A DNA stretch of 64,000 nt from Chrysomallon squamiferum (GCA_012295275.1 CM022665.1:21462650-21526649); one strand, 5' to 3'; shown: positions 23,677 through 36,080, counted from the first letter of the stretch. The notes: generated by a model from the sequence alone, not told the origin. A program made the numbers and translations.

Positions 23677-24884
23677 ACAAGTCAGCAATGAGAAGTGATG
23701 AGAGAGAACAGCTGAGAAGTGATAAAACGGAACAGCTGAGAAGAGATGAGACAGAACAGTTGAGAAGTAATGAGACAGAACAGCTGAGAAGTGATAAGAC
23801 AGAACAACTGAGAAGCAATGAGACAGAACAGCTGAGAAGTGAAGAGACAGAACAACTGAGAAGTGATGAGACAGAACAACTGAGAAGTGATAAAGCAGAG
23901 CAACAGAGAGGTAATGAGACAGAACAGCGGAGAAGTGATGAGACAGAACAGCTGAGAAGTGATGAGAGAGAAGAACTGAGAAGTAACGAGACAGAACAGC
24001 GGAGAAGTGATGAGATAGAACAACTGAGAAGTGATGAGACAGAACAGTTGAGAAGTGATTAGACAGAACAACAGAGAAGTAATGAGACAGAACATTTGAG
24101 AAGTGATGAGACAGAACAACTGAGAAGTGATAAGACAATACAGCTGAGAAGTGAAGAGACAGAACAACTGAGAAGTGATAAGACAATACAGCTGAGAAGT
24201 GAAGAGACAGAACAACTGAGAAGTGAAGAGACAGAACAACTGAGAAGTGATAAAGCAGAGCAACAGAGAGGTAATGAGACAGAACAGCGGAGAAGTGATG
24301 AGACAGAACAGCTGAGAAGTGATGAGAGAGAAGAACTGAGAAGTAACGAGACAGAACAGCGGAGAAGTGATTAGACAGAACAACAGAGAAGTAATGAGAC
24401 AGAACATTTGAGAAGTGATGAGACAGAACAACTGAGAAGTGATGAGACAATACAGCTGAGAAGTGAAGAGACAGAACAACTGAGAAGTGAAGAGACAGAA
24501 CAACTGAGAAGTGACGAGACAGAACAGCGGAGAAGTAATGAGAGAGAACAGTTGAGAAGTGAAGAGACAGAACAACTGAGAAGTGACGAGACAGAACAGC
24601 GGAGAAGTAATGAGAGAGAACAGTTGAGAAGTGATGAGACAGAACAACTGAGAAGTGACGAGACAGAACAGCGGAGAAGTAATGAGAGAGAACAGTTGAG
24701 AAGTGATGAGACAGAGCAGTTGAGAAGAGATGAGACAAAACAACTGACAAGTGATGAGACACAAGAGTTGAGAAGTGATGAGACAGAACAGCTGAGATAT
24801 GATGAAACAGGACAGTGGAGAAGTTGTCGATATGATAACGCATTTACTCTAGAGAATCTGGCATATAATTATCTATCAATTTAA
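23677..24884 (+). pseudogene. IAP locus 4: exon of 24-bp coding satellite (RSDETEQL repeats)
   Basis: After a 'ttatag' acceptor and in phase 1, the exon encodes about 47 tandem copies of an 8-residue unit, consensus RSDETEQL, from about 23690 to 24820. The unit is highly charged and probably disordered or helical. A 312-bp higher-order unit (13 copies) is duplicated, and each copy carries the same GAT-TAG stop, at 24060-24062 and 24372-24374. The frame ends at TAA 24882. Because 24 is a multiple of three, other frames and the antisense strand are also long and open; I take the sense frame as the original since it is in phase with a splice acceptor and shares the ESEQLSSD-type motif with the intact gene. 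It holds the position of the acidic repeat in locus 5. Confidence 0.75.
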
Positions 24885-24894
24885 ATTGCGCGAA

Positions 24895-25776
24895 TCCACC
24901 TGTGACAGGACTTCAGACAGTAGCGAAGGAACTGAATCGGAAGATGCGAGCACTGGTTACAGTCAGTCAGAAGCTGCAACTATTGATATAAATGAATCAG
25001 AACTGATGAGTAGTGACATAACAGGATCGTTTTTTTTTTAAACAAGAGAAGTAATACATGGAGATATTTATGAGAATGAAGTAGAACAGGCGGGTTTCAT
25101 GGAAACAGAATCAGAAATTACTGATGATGAGAGAAATCAAACTGGAATGACGAGAAATGATGAATTAGGGACAGAACATTTACACACTGTCAGATACAGG
25201 AGGGAGTGGGACAGATATGCGTCTTAGTTACAATTTTCTCTAACCTCAGCCTGGCCAAGTCGTCTTGCAGCTGCTGGATTCTTCTTTACTGGGACTGTTG
25301 ATCGCGTTGTCTGCTTCAGCTGTGATCAGAGATATGATCAGTGGAGAGCCGCAGATAACCCAATGGCAGTTCACAGACAAATCTCACCAAGCTGCAGATT
25401 TGTCCTGCGAGAGGAAGGAAATGAACCGATTAGGCTAAGTGATAATGATGAGCAGACTGTACAAGCATTCCTGGGCAGATTAACTGTACCAGTATCGGAA
25501 TCTTCTGCTATTCAAAGTGACACACTTCGTAATCGGACCGAGTCTGAAAGTTCAGTTAGTGACAATGAACTGTTTGGAGTTTCTGAAACACCAAGAAATA
25601 ACGTCGATAACATCGTTACCTCTGTTGGTCATGAAAATATTGTCGTATCTGCCGTTAGTTTGACTGGTACTGTAGCATCAGCTACTAATACCAGCTGTAT
25701 GCCTACATTTACTGGTAATATTTGTAGTATACCCTCATGCACTTTTTCATCTACATCTACTGTAGACCTGAGATAA
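24895..25776 (+). pseudogene. IAP locus 4: damaged acidic tail, BIR1 and linker
   Basis: This block matches 52740-53570 of locus 5. A short acidic part ends in SSDITGS, then a poly-T insertion causes a stop at 25039. BIR1 follows, with a TAC-to-TAG stop at 25225-25227. Past the stop the BIR is clean: C-x2-C-x16-H-x6-C is intact from VCFSC to SPSC. The frame continues through a Ser/Thr-rich linker to a stop at 25774. BIR domains bind caspases or IBM peptides through this zinc fold. With three or more lesions upstream, the full protein cannot be made. Confidence 0.85.
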
Positions 25777-25947
25777 CCCAATGGAAATTCATGGACAAAT
25801 CTCACCAAGCTGCAGATTTGTCCTGGGAGAGGAAGAAAGTGAACCGATTGGGCTAAGTGATAATGATGAGCAGAGACTACAAGAATTAAATCTGAAGAAA
25901 CGAGTGGTGAATTTACTGACGCAAAAAATAGTACAAAGTGCGCATCT
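25768..25947 (+). pseudogene. IAP locus 4: chimera of repeated BIR1 half and pre-RING exon
   Basis: From 'gataacccaatgg' to about 25890 this repeats the second half of BIR1 (second copy of 25350-25470). It then joins directly, without intron, to sequence matching the exon before the RING, ending at 25947 with an intact 'gaag/gtatat' donor. The join is out of frame for the pre-RING exon. BIR2 and one linker exon are missing. It looks like a template switch or unequal exchange at a shared 'cctga.gataaccc' sequence. Confidence 0.75.
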
Positions 25948-26085
25948 GAAGGTATATTGTAGTTTTATTTCACTACATTTTATTAATTTATTTATTTATT
26001 GATCTTGTTATTACTGTTATTGTTATTACTATAGTTACATTATTGCTATATTTGTTCTTGTTCTCGTTGTTCTTTTTATTTTTAT

Positions 26086-26300
26086 TATTATTATTATTAT
26101 TAATACCATTATTACGTTTTATTAAATTTTTTTCTATTTTTATTTATTTATTTATTCATTCATTCATTCATTCATTCATTCATTCATTTATTATGTTGTA
26201 ACTATTGTTATGGTTGCTGTCATTAATGTTACTGGTGATGCTATTATCATCATCATCATCATCATCATTATTATTATTATTATTACCTGATACATTTCGA
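26086..26300. repeat. ATT, TTTA, ATTC and ATC microsatellites
   Basis: Several adjacent short-unit runs inside the last intron of locus 4. The equivalent intron of locus 5 (55415-55976) has the same style. Confidence 0.9.
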
Positions 26301-26461
26301 TAACAAAAAGGTAACGTAAGGAAGAACGAAAGGTACAACATTTTAATAAATAGATAAAACATTTTGAAGAGTCAAAGTTACTTTTGTGATTGTGTCAAAG
26401 ATTTTATACTTCAACGTATATAACTTTTTTATAACTAAAGAAGTATTTGAAAAATTGTGTT

Positions 26462-26465
<4 letters not shown>

Positions 26466-26536
<71 letters not shown>
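26466..26536. repeat. (GA)n microsatellite
   Basis: A pure AG run in the last intron of locus 4. Confidence 0.98.
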
Positions 26537-26539
<3 letters not shown>

Positions 26540-26786
26540 TCATAGAACTAATTGTTTCAAACATTTTGTGTAGCAAAGTACACACATTAATATTATTATT
26601 ATTATTATTATTACTTTAAAACGAATTTTCTTGTTTCAAAGTTTATATCCTTCAAACTATACAAATTGTTTGATTTTAAAACTATATTGTTTATTTTATT
26701 AGTTTCAAAATATACGTAATATTTGATGTACAAAATTATCTTATTTTTATAACATACTTTTTGATATTTAATACATTCCTTCTCAG

Positions 26787-26953
26787 ATGACAATGAAGAA
26801 TTCATCTGCAAAGTTTGTCTTGAAAACAGGGTCAGAATGGTTTTCCTACCCTGTGGTCATCTTTGTTGCTGTGAAGATTGTGCACCCAGACTGCGAAGAT
26901 GTCCACTTTGTAGAGAGATAATCCAAGCCACTGTGCGAGCTTTCTTGTGTTAA
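26787..26953 (+). CDS. IAP locus 4: intact RING exon
   Basis: After a 'ttctcag' acceptor the frame encodes EEFICKVCLENRVRMVF and on to CPLC with all eight ligands (C3HC4) and the usual IAP spacing, ending at TAA 26951. It is almost identical to the RING exon of locus 5. The exon is clean although the rest of this locus is a pseudogene, so damage is either recent or this exon is kept uniform by gene conversion. Confidence 0.85.
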
Positions 26954-27565
26954 TCTGATTCTGATCATTTTTATTATAAAATGTTTTAAAGATGATGATG
27001 TGATGAACTTTGATTCACCGGAGAAAGTTGTAACAAACAGTATGAATAGATTTGTTTGAGTTTCGCACTAACAATTTTAGAAATATGATTTGTGACTGTT
27101 ACCCTAGATAATGTGTCTGAGCTATTTGTTTATGACTGTTTTATAATGTACATGAATACTAAGTGTGTGTAGTACAGTGATTTAGTTTATGAACAAAATA
27201 CGCAAACAGTGTAAACAATGTCGAAAACCCAAAGTTAAAAATATATAACCCCAAAGTAAGTACATTGGAGTACGCATTATGGCCTTCACATTATTAGAAA
27301 ACTATGACTTTGCTTTTTTAAATACTTGGGGAAATGTTGCGATTCCATAAAATTAACAATTTTTTTACCTTCATTATTATTTTTTTTTTTTTAATATTTA
27401 AATAAACAAAACAACAACAACAACAACAACAAAAAGTAAAAAAAATAAATAAAATAAATAACATTGATTAATTATCTGGAATTTCAAAATTAATATTATC
27501 TGATATGTACAATAGAAACGAATAAACCAGTGGCATTACGGATTATGACAATTAATTCATTGTTT
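26954..27565 (+). other. IAP locus 4: 3'UTR and flank, near-duplicate of locus 5
   Basis: It is colinear and highly similar to 56156-56490 and then to 57290-57525. The join at about 27302 marks the place where locus 5 carries an extra 0.8 kb. Confidence 0.8.
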
Positions 27566-28087
27566 CTGCCCATTTATATTATAAAATGTTTTTGATTATT
27601 ATTATTATTATTTTTATATGACGATGTGATGAATTTTTATTTACTACTACTATTACTATCAGTATGTCTATGACAATTAACAGAAATAGACAATTTATAT
27701 ATTCCGTTACTGTCACAAGGAGAAATTTTGTACATTAAATTATAAACATAAACAAAGACTGGTTAAAACCTGCCTGTGTCAAAATTAACAGAAACAGTAC
27801 AATTTATAATCCATTCTGACATAACAGTTAGGAGTTCAATATGTAATAAACATGGAAGATAAATTATTATAGCACAAAAAATAATAGCAATTAAACATAT
27901 AACAAAGAAATATTCACTTAAAATTCTGTCACGTACACTGAGGCTGTGCGCACTACAACATGGTGGAAGTTTGAAGAAAATTAGCTGCAGTATTTTATAT
28001 CTTGTTTTTAAATATTTTAATATAAATACGGTTAAAACAAATTATTATTAATACATGACATCTTATATGACAAAATAACCTGGATCT
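27566..28087. other. AT-rich spacer, nothing recognised
   Basis: A TTA run at 27600 and otherwise unremarkable sequence. Confidence 0.6.
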
Positions 28088-28543
28088 ATGCCAGCAAATA
28101 AGAAGAAGGGACGGAAGAAGAAAGAAAACAATCACAAGCGGATAAAAATGAAAGAAAAGATGGTGACACCTTCTCCAACTATTGCGTCCAATACACAGTC
28201 ACACATTTTATTTAACACAGTATTCACTCGCTCGCCTGAATACAGAAATACCAAGTTCTGCCTTTGTTTCAAAAGCAAATTCCATCGTGGACCAACCAGA
28301 TATTTCAGAAATTGAATGAAATATCAAATACACTTCTTGCCATTTCGGAGAAGAAAAAGTATTGAGAAACGATTACAAATTATTGAAACCAGTGTCAATA
28401 ATTTTAAAATCAAACTGCATGAAAGTAACAAGAAAATCTCTGAGTTAGAAAAATCTATAAATTTTGTAAACACTAGTTTTGAAGAAGCCCGTACGGAAAG
28501 AAATAATATCTTAGTTGCTCAGGTTGAATATTATAAAATGTAA
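28088..28543 (+). pseudogene. Coiled-coil fragment, possible LINE ORF1 relic
   Basis: Two abutting open frames, with a frame change near 28290-28370, give a basic Lys-rich start and then a coiled-coil with heptad-like ESNKKISELEKSINFVN. Short coiled-coils of the form 'KI..LEKSV.FI...FE' after a basic N-terminus are common in ORF1 proteins of animal non-LTR retrotransposons. I infer a decayed ORF1; no reverse transcriptase is adjacent. Confidence 0.4.
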
Positions 28544-29410
28544 AACATAACAGAATTTTTAGTATTTATAAATTAAGAAGAATCTTTATTAAATATAATT
28601 TACTTTCTGAACACGCATTTAATTTTTCCATTGCTATTAATATTAATGAAATATGTAACTTGGTTTATTGATTGTTACTGTAGCTAGCTCTTTCTGATAT
28701 CAGGATTTCCACACAAAAAAAGTGATTTGGAAAAATGAGACATACAGTTTGGTTTTACCATTTTTTGTGGAAATGTTATAGCATTGTTCTGTAAGATATC
28801 TATATTCCTATAATAAAAATGTTTTTGTTAAAAATGTCTGAACATTTTTGATTTTAGGATGTTGCATGGAAATTGAATAACTTGTCTGAATAACATCATC
28901 CTTACCAAAACACCCAAACTTAGATTACTGTGAGTATTTTTTTTTTTTTTATCTGTTTTTATAAAAATCTTATAAATCTTATTGTTTCTTTATTTTTAAC
29001 AGATACACACACACACAGAGGATGTAATTGTTATAGTCTAAATATCAGCTTTATCCTGTGAAGGTTAGAATGCTGAATTGAAGCAAGTCTCTCCCAAAAT
29101 ATTTCTTTTATCCTGCAATCCTAAATAATACCAAAATTAATTTCATTTCTCAAATCACCACAATGAGACTAGTAAATTCACACAATTAAGTGCAAAAGAA
29201 GTAAATTTGAATAATATATATGTAAACAGCAAGCAATTTATCAAAGTGCAGAGTTCTATCCCATGAACCATTTGGTCAGTACCCCAAATAAACACACACA
29301 CATTAATAAATGGTCCATGTTCAAAATGTCCTAACATTTGTAAAACATTCCACATAGATTACGAAAATAAAGTAAAAAGGTACAGTTAAACAGCTTGTTA
29401 ATATTTTTAT
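28544..29410. other. AT-rich spacer, nothing recognised
   Basis: No exon, repeat family or domain seen, except a short CA run at 29005. Confidence 0.6.
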
Positions 29411-29416
29411 TTTCAG

Positions 29417-30160
<744 letters not shown>

Positions 30161-31140
30161 AAAATAAAGCATAAAATTATTTTTAATTTCTGTCATTTCT
30201 TTCGTAAAAAGAATGTTATTTGTTATTTTTTATAGCTATAAATATCAATTTAACTAAAATAAAAAGAAAAAAGTAAAAGAAAAATAAAATAAAAATAATG
30301 AAAACAAATAAAATAAAATAGAATAAAATAAATGAAACATTTTTATACTCTATTGAAGTTTTAATTTTTGTCAGAAATGTCATATTGAATGTAGAAAAGA
30401 AATAATTGTAATTTTATATTTTGTCATAAAATAAAAGAAAGAAAATGAAATAAAATAAAATAAAATAAAGAAATAAGAATAAATAAAGGATCAAAATAAA
30501 ATTAGTTTTCTCTGTATTGTTTAAAATAATAAAATATGAACTGTATACTATAAAAATGGAAACTATAAAAAATAATTTTTGTTATCATAAACTGTCAGTA
30601 TCCTACATGCACTGTATCTAAATAATAAAATAAATAATATATAAAATAAAAACAAAGCTTCAAATCAAGCTCATAAAACAGAAAAAATGAAAATAAAAGG
30701 AACAAAAATGAATTGAATAAGCTGATTAAAACTAAAAGAAAAATATGAAAGAAAAGAAATTAAAATCTTTAATTTCATATCAAATTTGCTCAAAGACAGC
30801 AATTAAAATAAAAAAGAAAGAAACAAATACAAATTTAAAAAGAAATTAAAAAAAAAAAAAAAAAACCCAACAAAAAACAAGAATGAAATCATTAATGAAA
30901 TAAACATACAGATTCTGATGAGAAAACCTAGTAAGGAAGGGATGCGATAAAAAAAGAAGAAAAAAAAGTAAAGTTAATACAAGAACAAAATCATTAATTA
31001 CATAAACTAACAGACCATAATCAGAAAACCCAGGCAAGGGATTTCAGAAATGTTAACTACTTAATTGAAAATAATTAGAACAAAAAACAAAAAACCGAAG
31101 TAAAAACTGAACAGAAAAAGGAAAGGATAAATCATGCATA
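30161..31140. other. A-rich low-complexity spacer
   Basis: Repeated AAATAAAATAAA-type sequence and poly-A runs (30849-30865). No gene seen. Two imperfect copies of an 'acaaraatcattaat..aataaac' stretch occur at 30880-30920 and 30985-31025. Confidence 0.7.
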
Positions 31141-31150
31141 AGATAGATAC

Positions 31151-31311
31151 CTTTACATATGAACTTTGCAATTTTCACATGACCTGTCTTCTTGCGATGC
31201 ATCCTGTGAGGACTCTCGCACTGGGCACCACTCATCACTATGGGGGGGGGGGCATAAAGATACTCTGACAGCCAGTACGGGTCACAGATTAACTGATTAT
31301 GAGCAAGATGT
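31151..31311 (-). pseudogene. slit: slit relic: LRRCT exon (block-2 type)
   Basis: On the minus strand, after a 'tgttacag' acceptor, the exon reads HLAHNQLICD, then WLSEYLYA, a poly-Pro run, then SGAQCESPHRMHRKKTGH and KFICK before a 'gtatct' donor. This is the cap of Slit's second LRR block. One cysteine of the CDC motif is lost and the poly-C run (31241-31250 on plus as G) marks slippage. It runs opposite to the block-3 relic at 29.4-30.2 kb. Confidence 0.75.
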
Positions 31312-32720
31312 CTGTAACAAAATGTTTTAAAAATGCCACCTTCAGTAACATCATAAGACACATTTATAGTATCTACTAGTAGGGAAGGGATGTTATAAAG
31401 ATTTTTTTTTGTAAATGTGTGATGAATGATTTAATATTATACTTTATTATAGTCACAGATAAATGGATTGCGACTATGATATCTGTAAAAAAAACATGTC
31501 ACTTTAAATAATGTCTTAATACACACATTTAGTATCTATGTGTAGTGAAGTAGTAATTTAATATACTGTTACTGGTAATGATTAAATATTATATGATTGT
31601 GTGGTACTAACAATAACACAAATAAACAATAAAACAATTGTAAATTCCAATTAAAAAGTATCAACACTCAGACGTTTACCTCAAAAACAATAAATTAATA
31701 ATAATAATAAGAAGAAGAAATAGCTAATTAACTAAATAAATAAACAAATAAAATAAATAATAATATTTTTTTAAAGGTATCTGACAAAAAATACCATACA
31801 ATACTTCATAAAAAACATATTTCAGAACCTCAAATAAATAGATTTTATATACATATAAATTATAGATAGAGATATAGATCTAGGTATAGACAGATAGATA
31901 GCTACATAGATTACAAATGTACTAACTTCTGACAGTTCTATACAATATTGAATTCATTTAACACTGAATTCAGTGAAAAGAAATAACTATATGTCAAATG
32001 CACATGTGTTCCAAAAGAGAAGATTACTCTCCATGTGTGTTAATTAAACATGACAGTGATCTCATGGAAAATCAGACATCTAGAATCTTCATTATAAGTG
32101 ATCAGTGAATGAAGAGATGATTTACAAGTGGAAGTTTTGTCTTCAAACTGCAACTTTTACCATTGCTAAAATTGTTACTTCAGTTCACCCTCTTTTCTGT
32201 AATATCTGTAGAGAAAGATATTTTTGTAAATAAGAAATAAAATGTGAAAAAAAACAACTCCTTAACTATTAATAATTATTATGCTGACTTATTTCAATAT
32301 CAGTAATAATTATTATATTGACATAGTTCAGTATTAATAATAATTATTATATTGACTTATTTCAATATTAATTATTATTACATGTATAATCATGTTCACT
32401 TATTTAAATCTTAATAATTATTAAGTACTACCATACTGACTTATTTCATTATTAATAAATATTAGGTTACAATCATATCAGCAACTTGTATAAAAACATG
32501 AAAACAAAAAAATCAAAATCTGAAAAGAAACTTGCTGATTAAAACCTGCAAAAGTTTTTTTTTAAATCAGTCACCACAAACAGAAAGTTAACAAAACTTT
32601 TAATTAAAAAAATCTGTTTAAAAATAAAATAGCAAAGGACATGACAGTGTTTAGAAAACAAAAAAAAGAAAGGATAAATTCAGTATATAGTTGTGTATGC
32701 TGCACAACAACGATGCTTAC
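31312..32720. other. Introns of the slit relic, AT-rich
   Basis: Apart from the short exon echo at 31446-31482, I see only AT-rich sequence, with three to four imperfect direct repeats of 'attattatattgacttatttca' at 32270-32470. Confidence 0.6.
31446..31482 (-). pseudogene. slit: slit relic: second partial copy of the LRRCT exon start
   Basis: After a minus-strand 'tttacag' acceptor the frame reads HSRNPFICDY, repeating the first codons of the LRRCT exon at 31311. Only about 35 bp survive. The surrounding 160 bp (31330-31500) also echo 31290-31380, so a local tandem duplication is likely. Confidence 0.55.
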
Positions 32721-32788
32721 AGCAGTTGTAAAGATGTAAGTTGAGAAGACCTGGTAGAAGGTCAGAAAACTTGTTATCGTAGAGAACT
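32721..32788 (-). pseudogene. slit: slit relic: LRR exon
   Basis: The minus strand reads VLYDNKFSDLLPGLLNLHLY between a 'ttttag' acceptor and a 'gtaagc' donor. It is 68 nt where an intact repeat exon would be 72, so it carries a net 4-nt loss. The motif LYDNK..DLP.GLF.L is typical of Slit LRRs. Confidence 0.55.
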
Positions 32789-33366
32789 CTAAAAATAAAC
32801 ACATGTGGGTCAGTAAATACATGTTAGATAAGTAATAAATAATTAAAGACATTAAGTGATAAACTAAATAATAAATAATTAAAGGCATGAAAAGGTAATG
32901 TAAATAACAGAATAGATATTTTAGATAACTAAGTGCATTTTACATTAATAATAATAATTAGAAGCTTTAATAAAATAAGTATTTCAGGGCCAATCATTTT
33001 ATTTAATAATTTTTAGAATTCTGTAGACAAACATTTTAATATCTGTATTGTATTTATATTATTTGAAAATTCTGTAGACAAATATTTTAATATCTGGATT
33101 TTGTTTATTAAACTTTCAGAATTTTGCATACAACATTTTAATATCTGTATTTCATTATTAAACTTTCAGAATTTTGCAAACATACATTTTTATATGTGTA
33201 TTTTATTATTAAACTTTGAGAAGTCTATAAACAAACATTTTAGTATCTGTATTTAATCAGGTTTTCAAGTAACTGACACTCTTAAATGTATCCATATCTT
33301 TCCTGTAACACTTGCTTTTACTAAATAAGAAGGGAAGTTTAAATAAATAAATAGGTTATCACTTAC

Positions 33367-33440
33367 AAAGTCCTCAATGAATGCAGACCTGAGAAGGCAT
33401 CCGATGCAATAATCAGTATCTGATTGCTACTCAGGTCCAT
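33367..33440 (-). pseudogene. slit: slit relic: LRR exon
   Basis: The minus strand reads MDLSSNQILIIASDAFSGLH and ends SLRTL at a 'gtaagt' donor, 72 nt for one repeat. The acceptor is lost. With 32721-32788 and 31151-31311 it forms an ordered minus-strand series LRR, LRR, LRRCT. Confidence 0.7.
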
Positions 33441-34900
33441 GTGAAATGCACAAAAATAAATAAATAAATACAAAATTACAGTAAGAGAAATCTAAACACC
33501 CTGCCTTTATAATCATACAACAAAATGCCTTTCATTTATCAAAATTAAATCAGTGCAGAATGTACTCATTCACAAGAGAGAGGTGCAATCAATTACTGTA
33601 AAATGATAACGAAACTTGAGAAAATGCATTAAAGGTCGTATTTAGTAAATATAAATGTTAAAAGCAAATTGATCACGTGTTATTTGAATGATTGCATTGA
33701 TACCTACATTATAAATTATAATGCTTGATACCAGTTTTAGAACAGAAAACTAAAAAAAAAAAAAAAAAAAGTTAAAAATTAATGTTTCGCTCTTTTTCCT
33801 TAAAAAAAAAAAAAAAAAAATTAAAAAGTACATTCCCTTTTTTTTTTTTTTTTTTTTATTAAATTTTCAGAATAGAATAAACAGATATTATAAATTTGAT
33901 TTTCCTGAAAAGGATCTACTGAGCTACCGAACAATATGTCCGATGCGGAATAATATATAACAAACACCATATTTATTAAATAAATTGCATTATATATCTG
34001 AAATTTTATTTCTGCTATAGTTCTGAAACCCATATACTTTATTTTATAATAAAAATGAATATATTTTATATCTTAGAAGTTTAAACAATTATTGAAATTG
34101 CGAACTATTTGTTTGAAAGAACTGACGTGCGATAAACTGCTCGATGGAGTTTTTGTTCGCGGATTTCACAGCGGCTGGAATTGTTCGCTGCTTTTATTTC
34201 AGATGTTGGCAAATTAAAGTAAGCAAACCTTTTACATGAAATAAATATTCGATAAAATTAATAATAGTGGCTACTCTGTTATAACTTAGAGAAAAAAAGG
34301 TCACCCAAATAATATTTTTGGGGCGATTAACCCATAACAAATTTGGAAACCTGGCGACTGGCTATTTCAAATCCTGCATATTATCTGTCATACTAAGAAA
34401 TCTGTTTTGTAATATAAATTGTTATTTTAAAACTGTTTAAATATTTCAGTCAGAACATGTAACTAATTACATCTTTTGATAACTTTTAATATTTTATGAC
34501 ATTAGCTGTTACATATTTCTTCATTATGCTGAGATGATACAATTTTAAATTTAAAATTTTCATATTTCATTTTAACTGTAGCAAGTTTTTAAATGTAACT
34601 CTATGTTACACGGTATGCTGGTATTCAGCTGAGTCGTTCCCATGTTTTATTTTTCAGGTTTAATCATTAATATTTCACACAGCTGTTAAATGTTTCCTTT
34701 TAAATTTAATGTTCATCTACATTATGTTTCATATTTTATACTATGTGTATATATCTCAGTTTAAACATCTCAGTTTTTTCTGTGTTCAGTATTTCAGAAA
34801 CTGACTGTTGTTGCTGAAAGTGGAAATCTTTCTTCAACATTCTTATTTTTATTTGCTGCTGGTGATACGATGTCACCTGTATTTAAACTGAACAATCATT
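33441..34900. other. AT-rich spacer, nothing firmly recognised
   Basis: It contains A and T homopolymers (33753-33860) and a slightly G+C-richer stretch at 34125-34220. No domain is seen. Confidence 0.55.
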
Positions 34901-34903
34901 CAT

Positions 34904-34984
34904 GGCCATCCTGCTGATGATGGTGTTCCAGGTAGAAAATCATTTCCAGGTGAAAAATATAACCATGCTTCCCTGGACAGTGAG
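34904..34984 (+). pseudogene. Collagen IV relic: Gly-X-Y exon 1
   Basis: Eighty-one nt (27 codons) with a Gly-X-Y rhythm: GHPADDGVPGRK then FPGEKYN, several Gly already replaced, ending at a 'gtaagt' donor. Exon length in multiples of 9 nt is usual for collagen triple-helix exons. Confidence 0.55.
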
Positions 34985-35960
34985 GTAAGTGTGTCATATA
35001 TATAAATAAACAAAAAATCAGAACTGACAGAAATTGTATACCATAATCCGTTTTCTAATGATACTACTAATACTATTAGTTTCCAGCATTTACCAAACTG
35101 TAACATGTTTTATATACAAAAATAGCAATATCCTTTAAAATGTTAAACAAAATTTTTATTTATTTTTTCACTTTTAAACAAAATGTTATTTTATTGTTTC
35201 AGTTTTAAACAGGAGAACCAGATATGTATTAAACAGTTATGGCTTTTGATGTTTTATTATTTTAATTTTTTAATGGTAATCTTGAAATAAACCCTACAAA
35301 AATTTTATTTAAAAAGAATAAGGAATGTTACATTGAAAGGGATAAAAATAAAACTTTTTGATTATTTAAATATGTTTTTCGAACATTTCAATGGCCCAAG
35401 AAGTGACACTGGAACTTCATTAATAGTTCTAATCTTGATCACTATCTGATGATGTGTTACTTGGTAACAGTGAAAAGAAAATACATTTAAACCATTTTTT
35501 ATTTATAAACTTTCAGGTTATAAATCATATTTCATGGTCTGTGTTTTCAGAATAAATCTAAACAACATATTTGTTTTTAAAATGTTTGTAATAATTACTT
35601 ATTTATACTTTTTGCCATGAAGCATTGTTTTGAAAGTAAACCAAAATGTAGGAAAGAAGTATATGTATGAATTGAATGTTTATATTTGAATCAGTTGTTG
35701 AGTTATATACCATCTGCAGTTGTGTGTCAAGGTTTGAAAACTGACATTATTTTTAAAAAAAATTTAAACTGTAAAAAAACCTAACAGTTACTGAATACAA
35801 GTCTGGTTTAAGAGAAAACTTTAACATCTTTTAATCTAGACAAGCAGCATGTCTTTTACAAGTAACTGTCAAATTAAGACTATTAAAAAAATACCCAGTT
35901 AATTGATACCTGAATAATAAAATTGTATTTCTGTCTGTTACAGATTATGACAGTTTTTCA

Positions 35961-36080
35961 GGTAAAAAAGGTGAAGCTGGTTAACCTGGAGAACTTGGTA
36001 TCTATGGAGATCCTGTGGCACATGGTGTTCTGGTCTACCAGGTTTTCTGGTGTTTCTGGTAATCCAGGTCGTGGTTTCTT
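35961..36080 (+). pseudogene. Collagen IV relic: Gly-X-Y exon 2, broken
   Basis: The frame starts GKKGEAG, hits TAA, continues PGELGIYGDP, then shifts frame; the Gly-Leu-Pro-Gly rhythm resumes in another frame. Clear triple-helix coding remnant with a stop and a frameshift. Confidence 0.65.

Noticed and set aside
23671-24843. 390- and 360-codon minus-strand frames of HFSAVLSH-type repeats
   Set aside because: They are the antisense of the 24-bp satellite, open only because the unit length is a multiple of three; the sense frame is in phase with a splice acceptor and related to the locus-5 motif.
31053-31361. A 102-residue minus-strand protein starting at 31361
   Set aside because: Only the part from 31311 to 31151 is exon-like (slit LRRCT); the ends are intron read-through.
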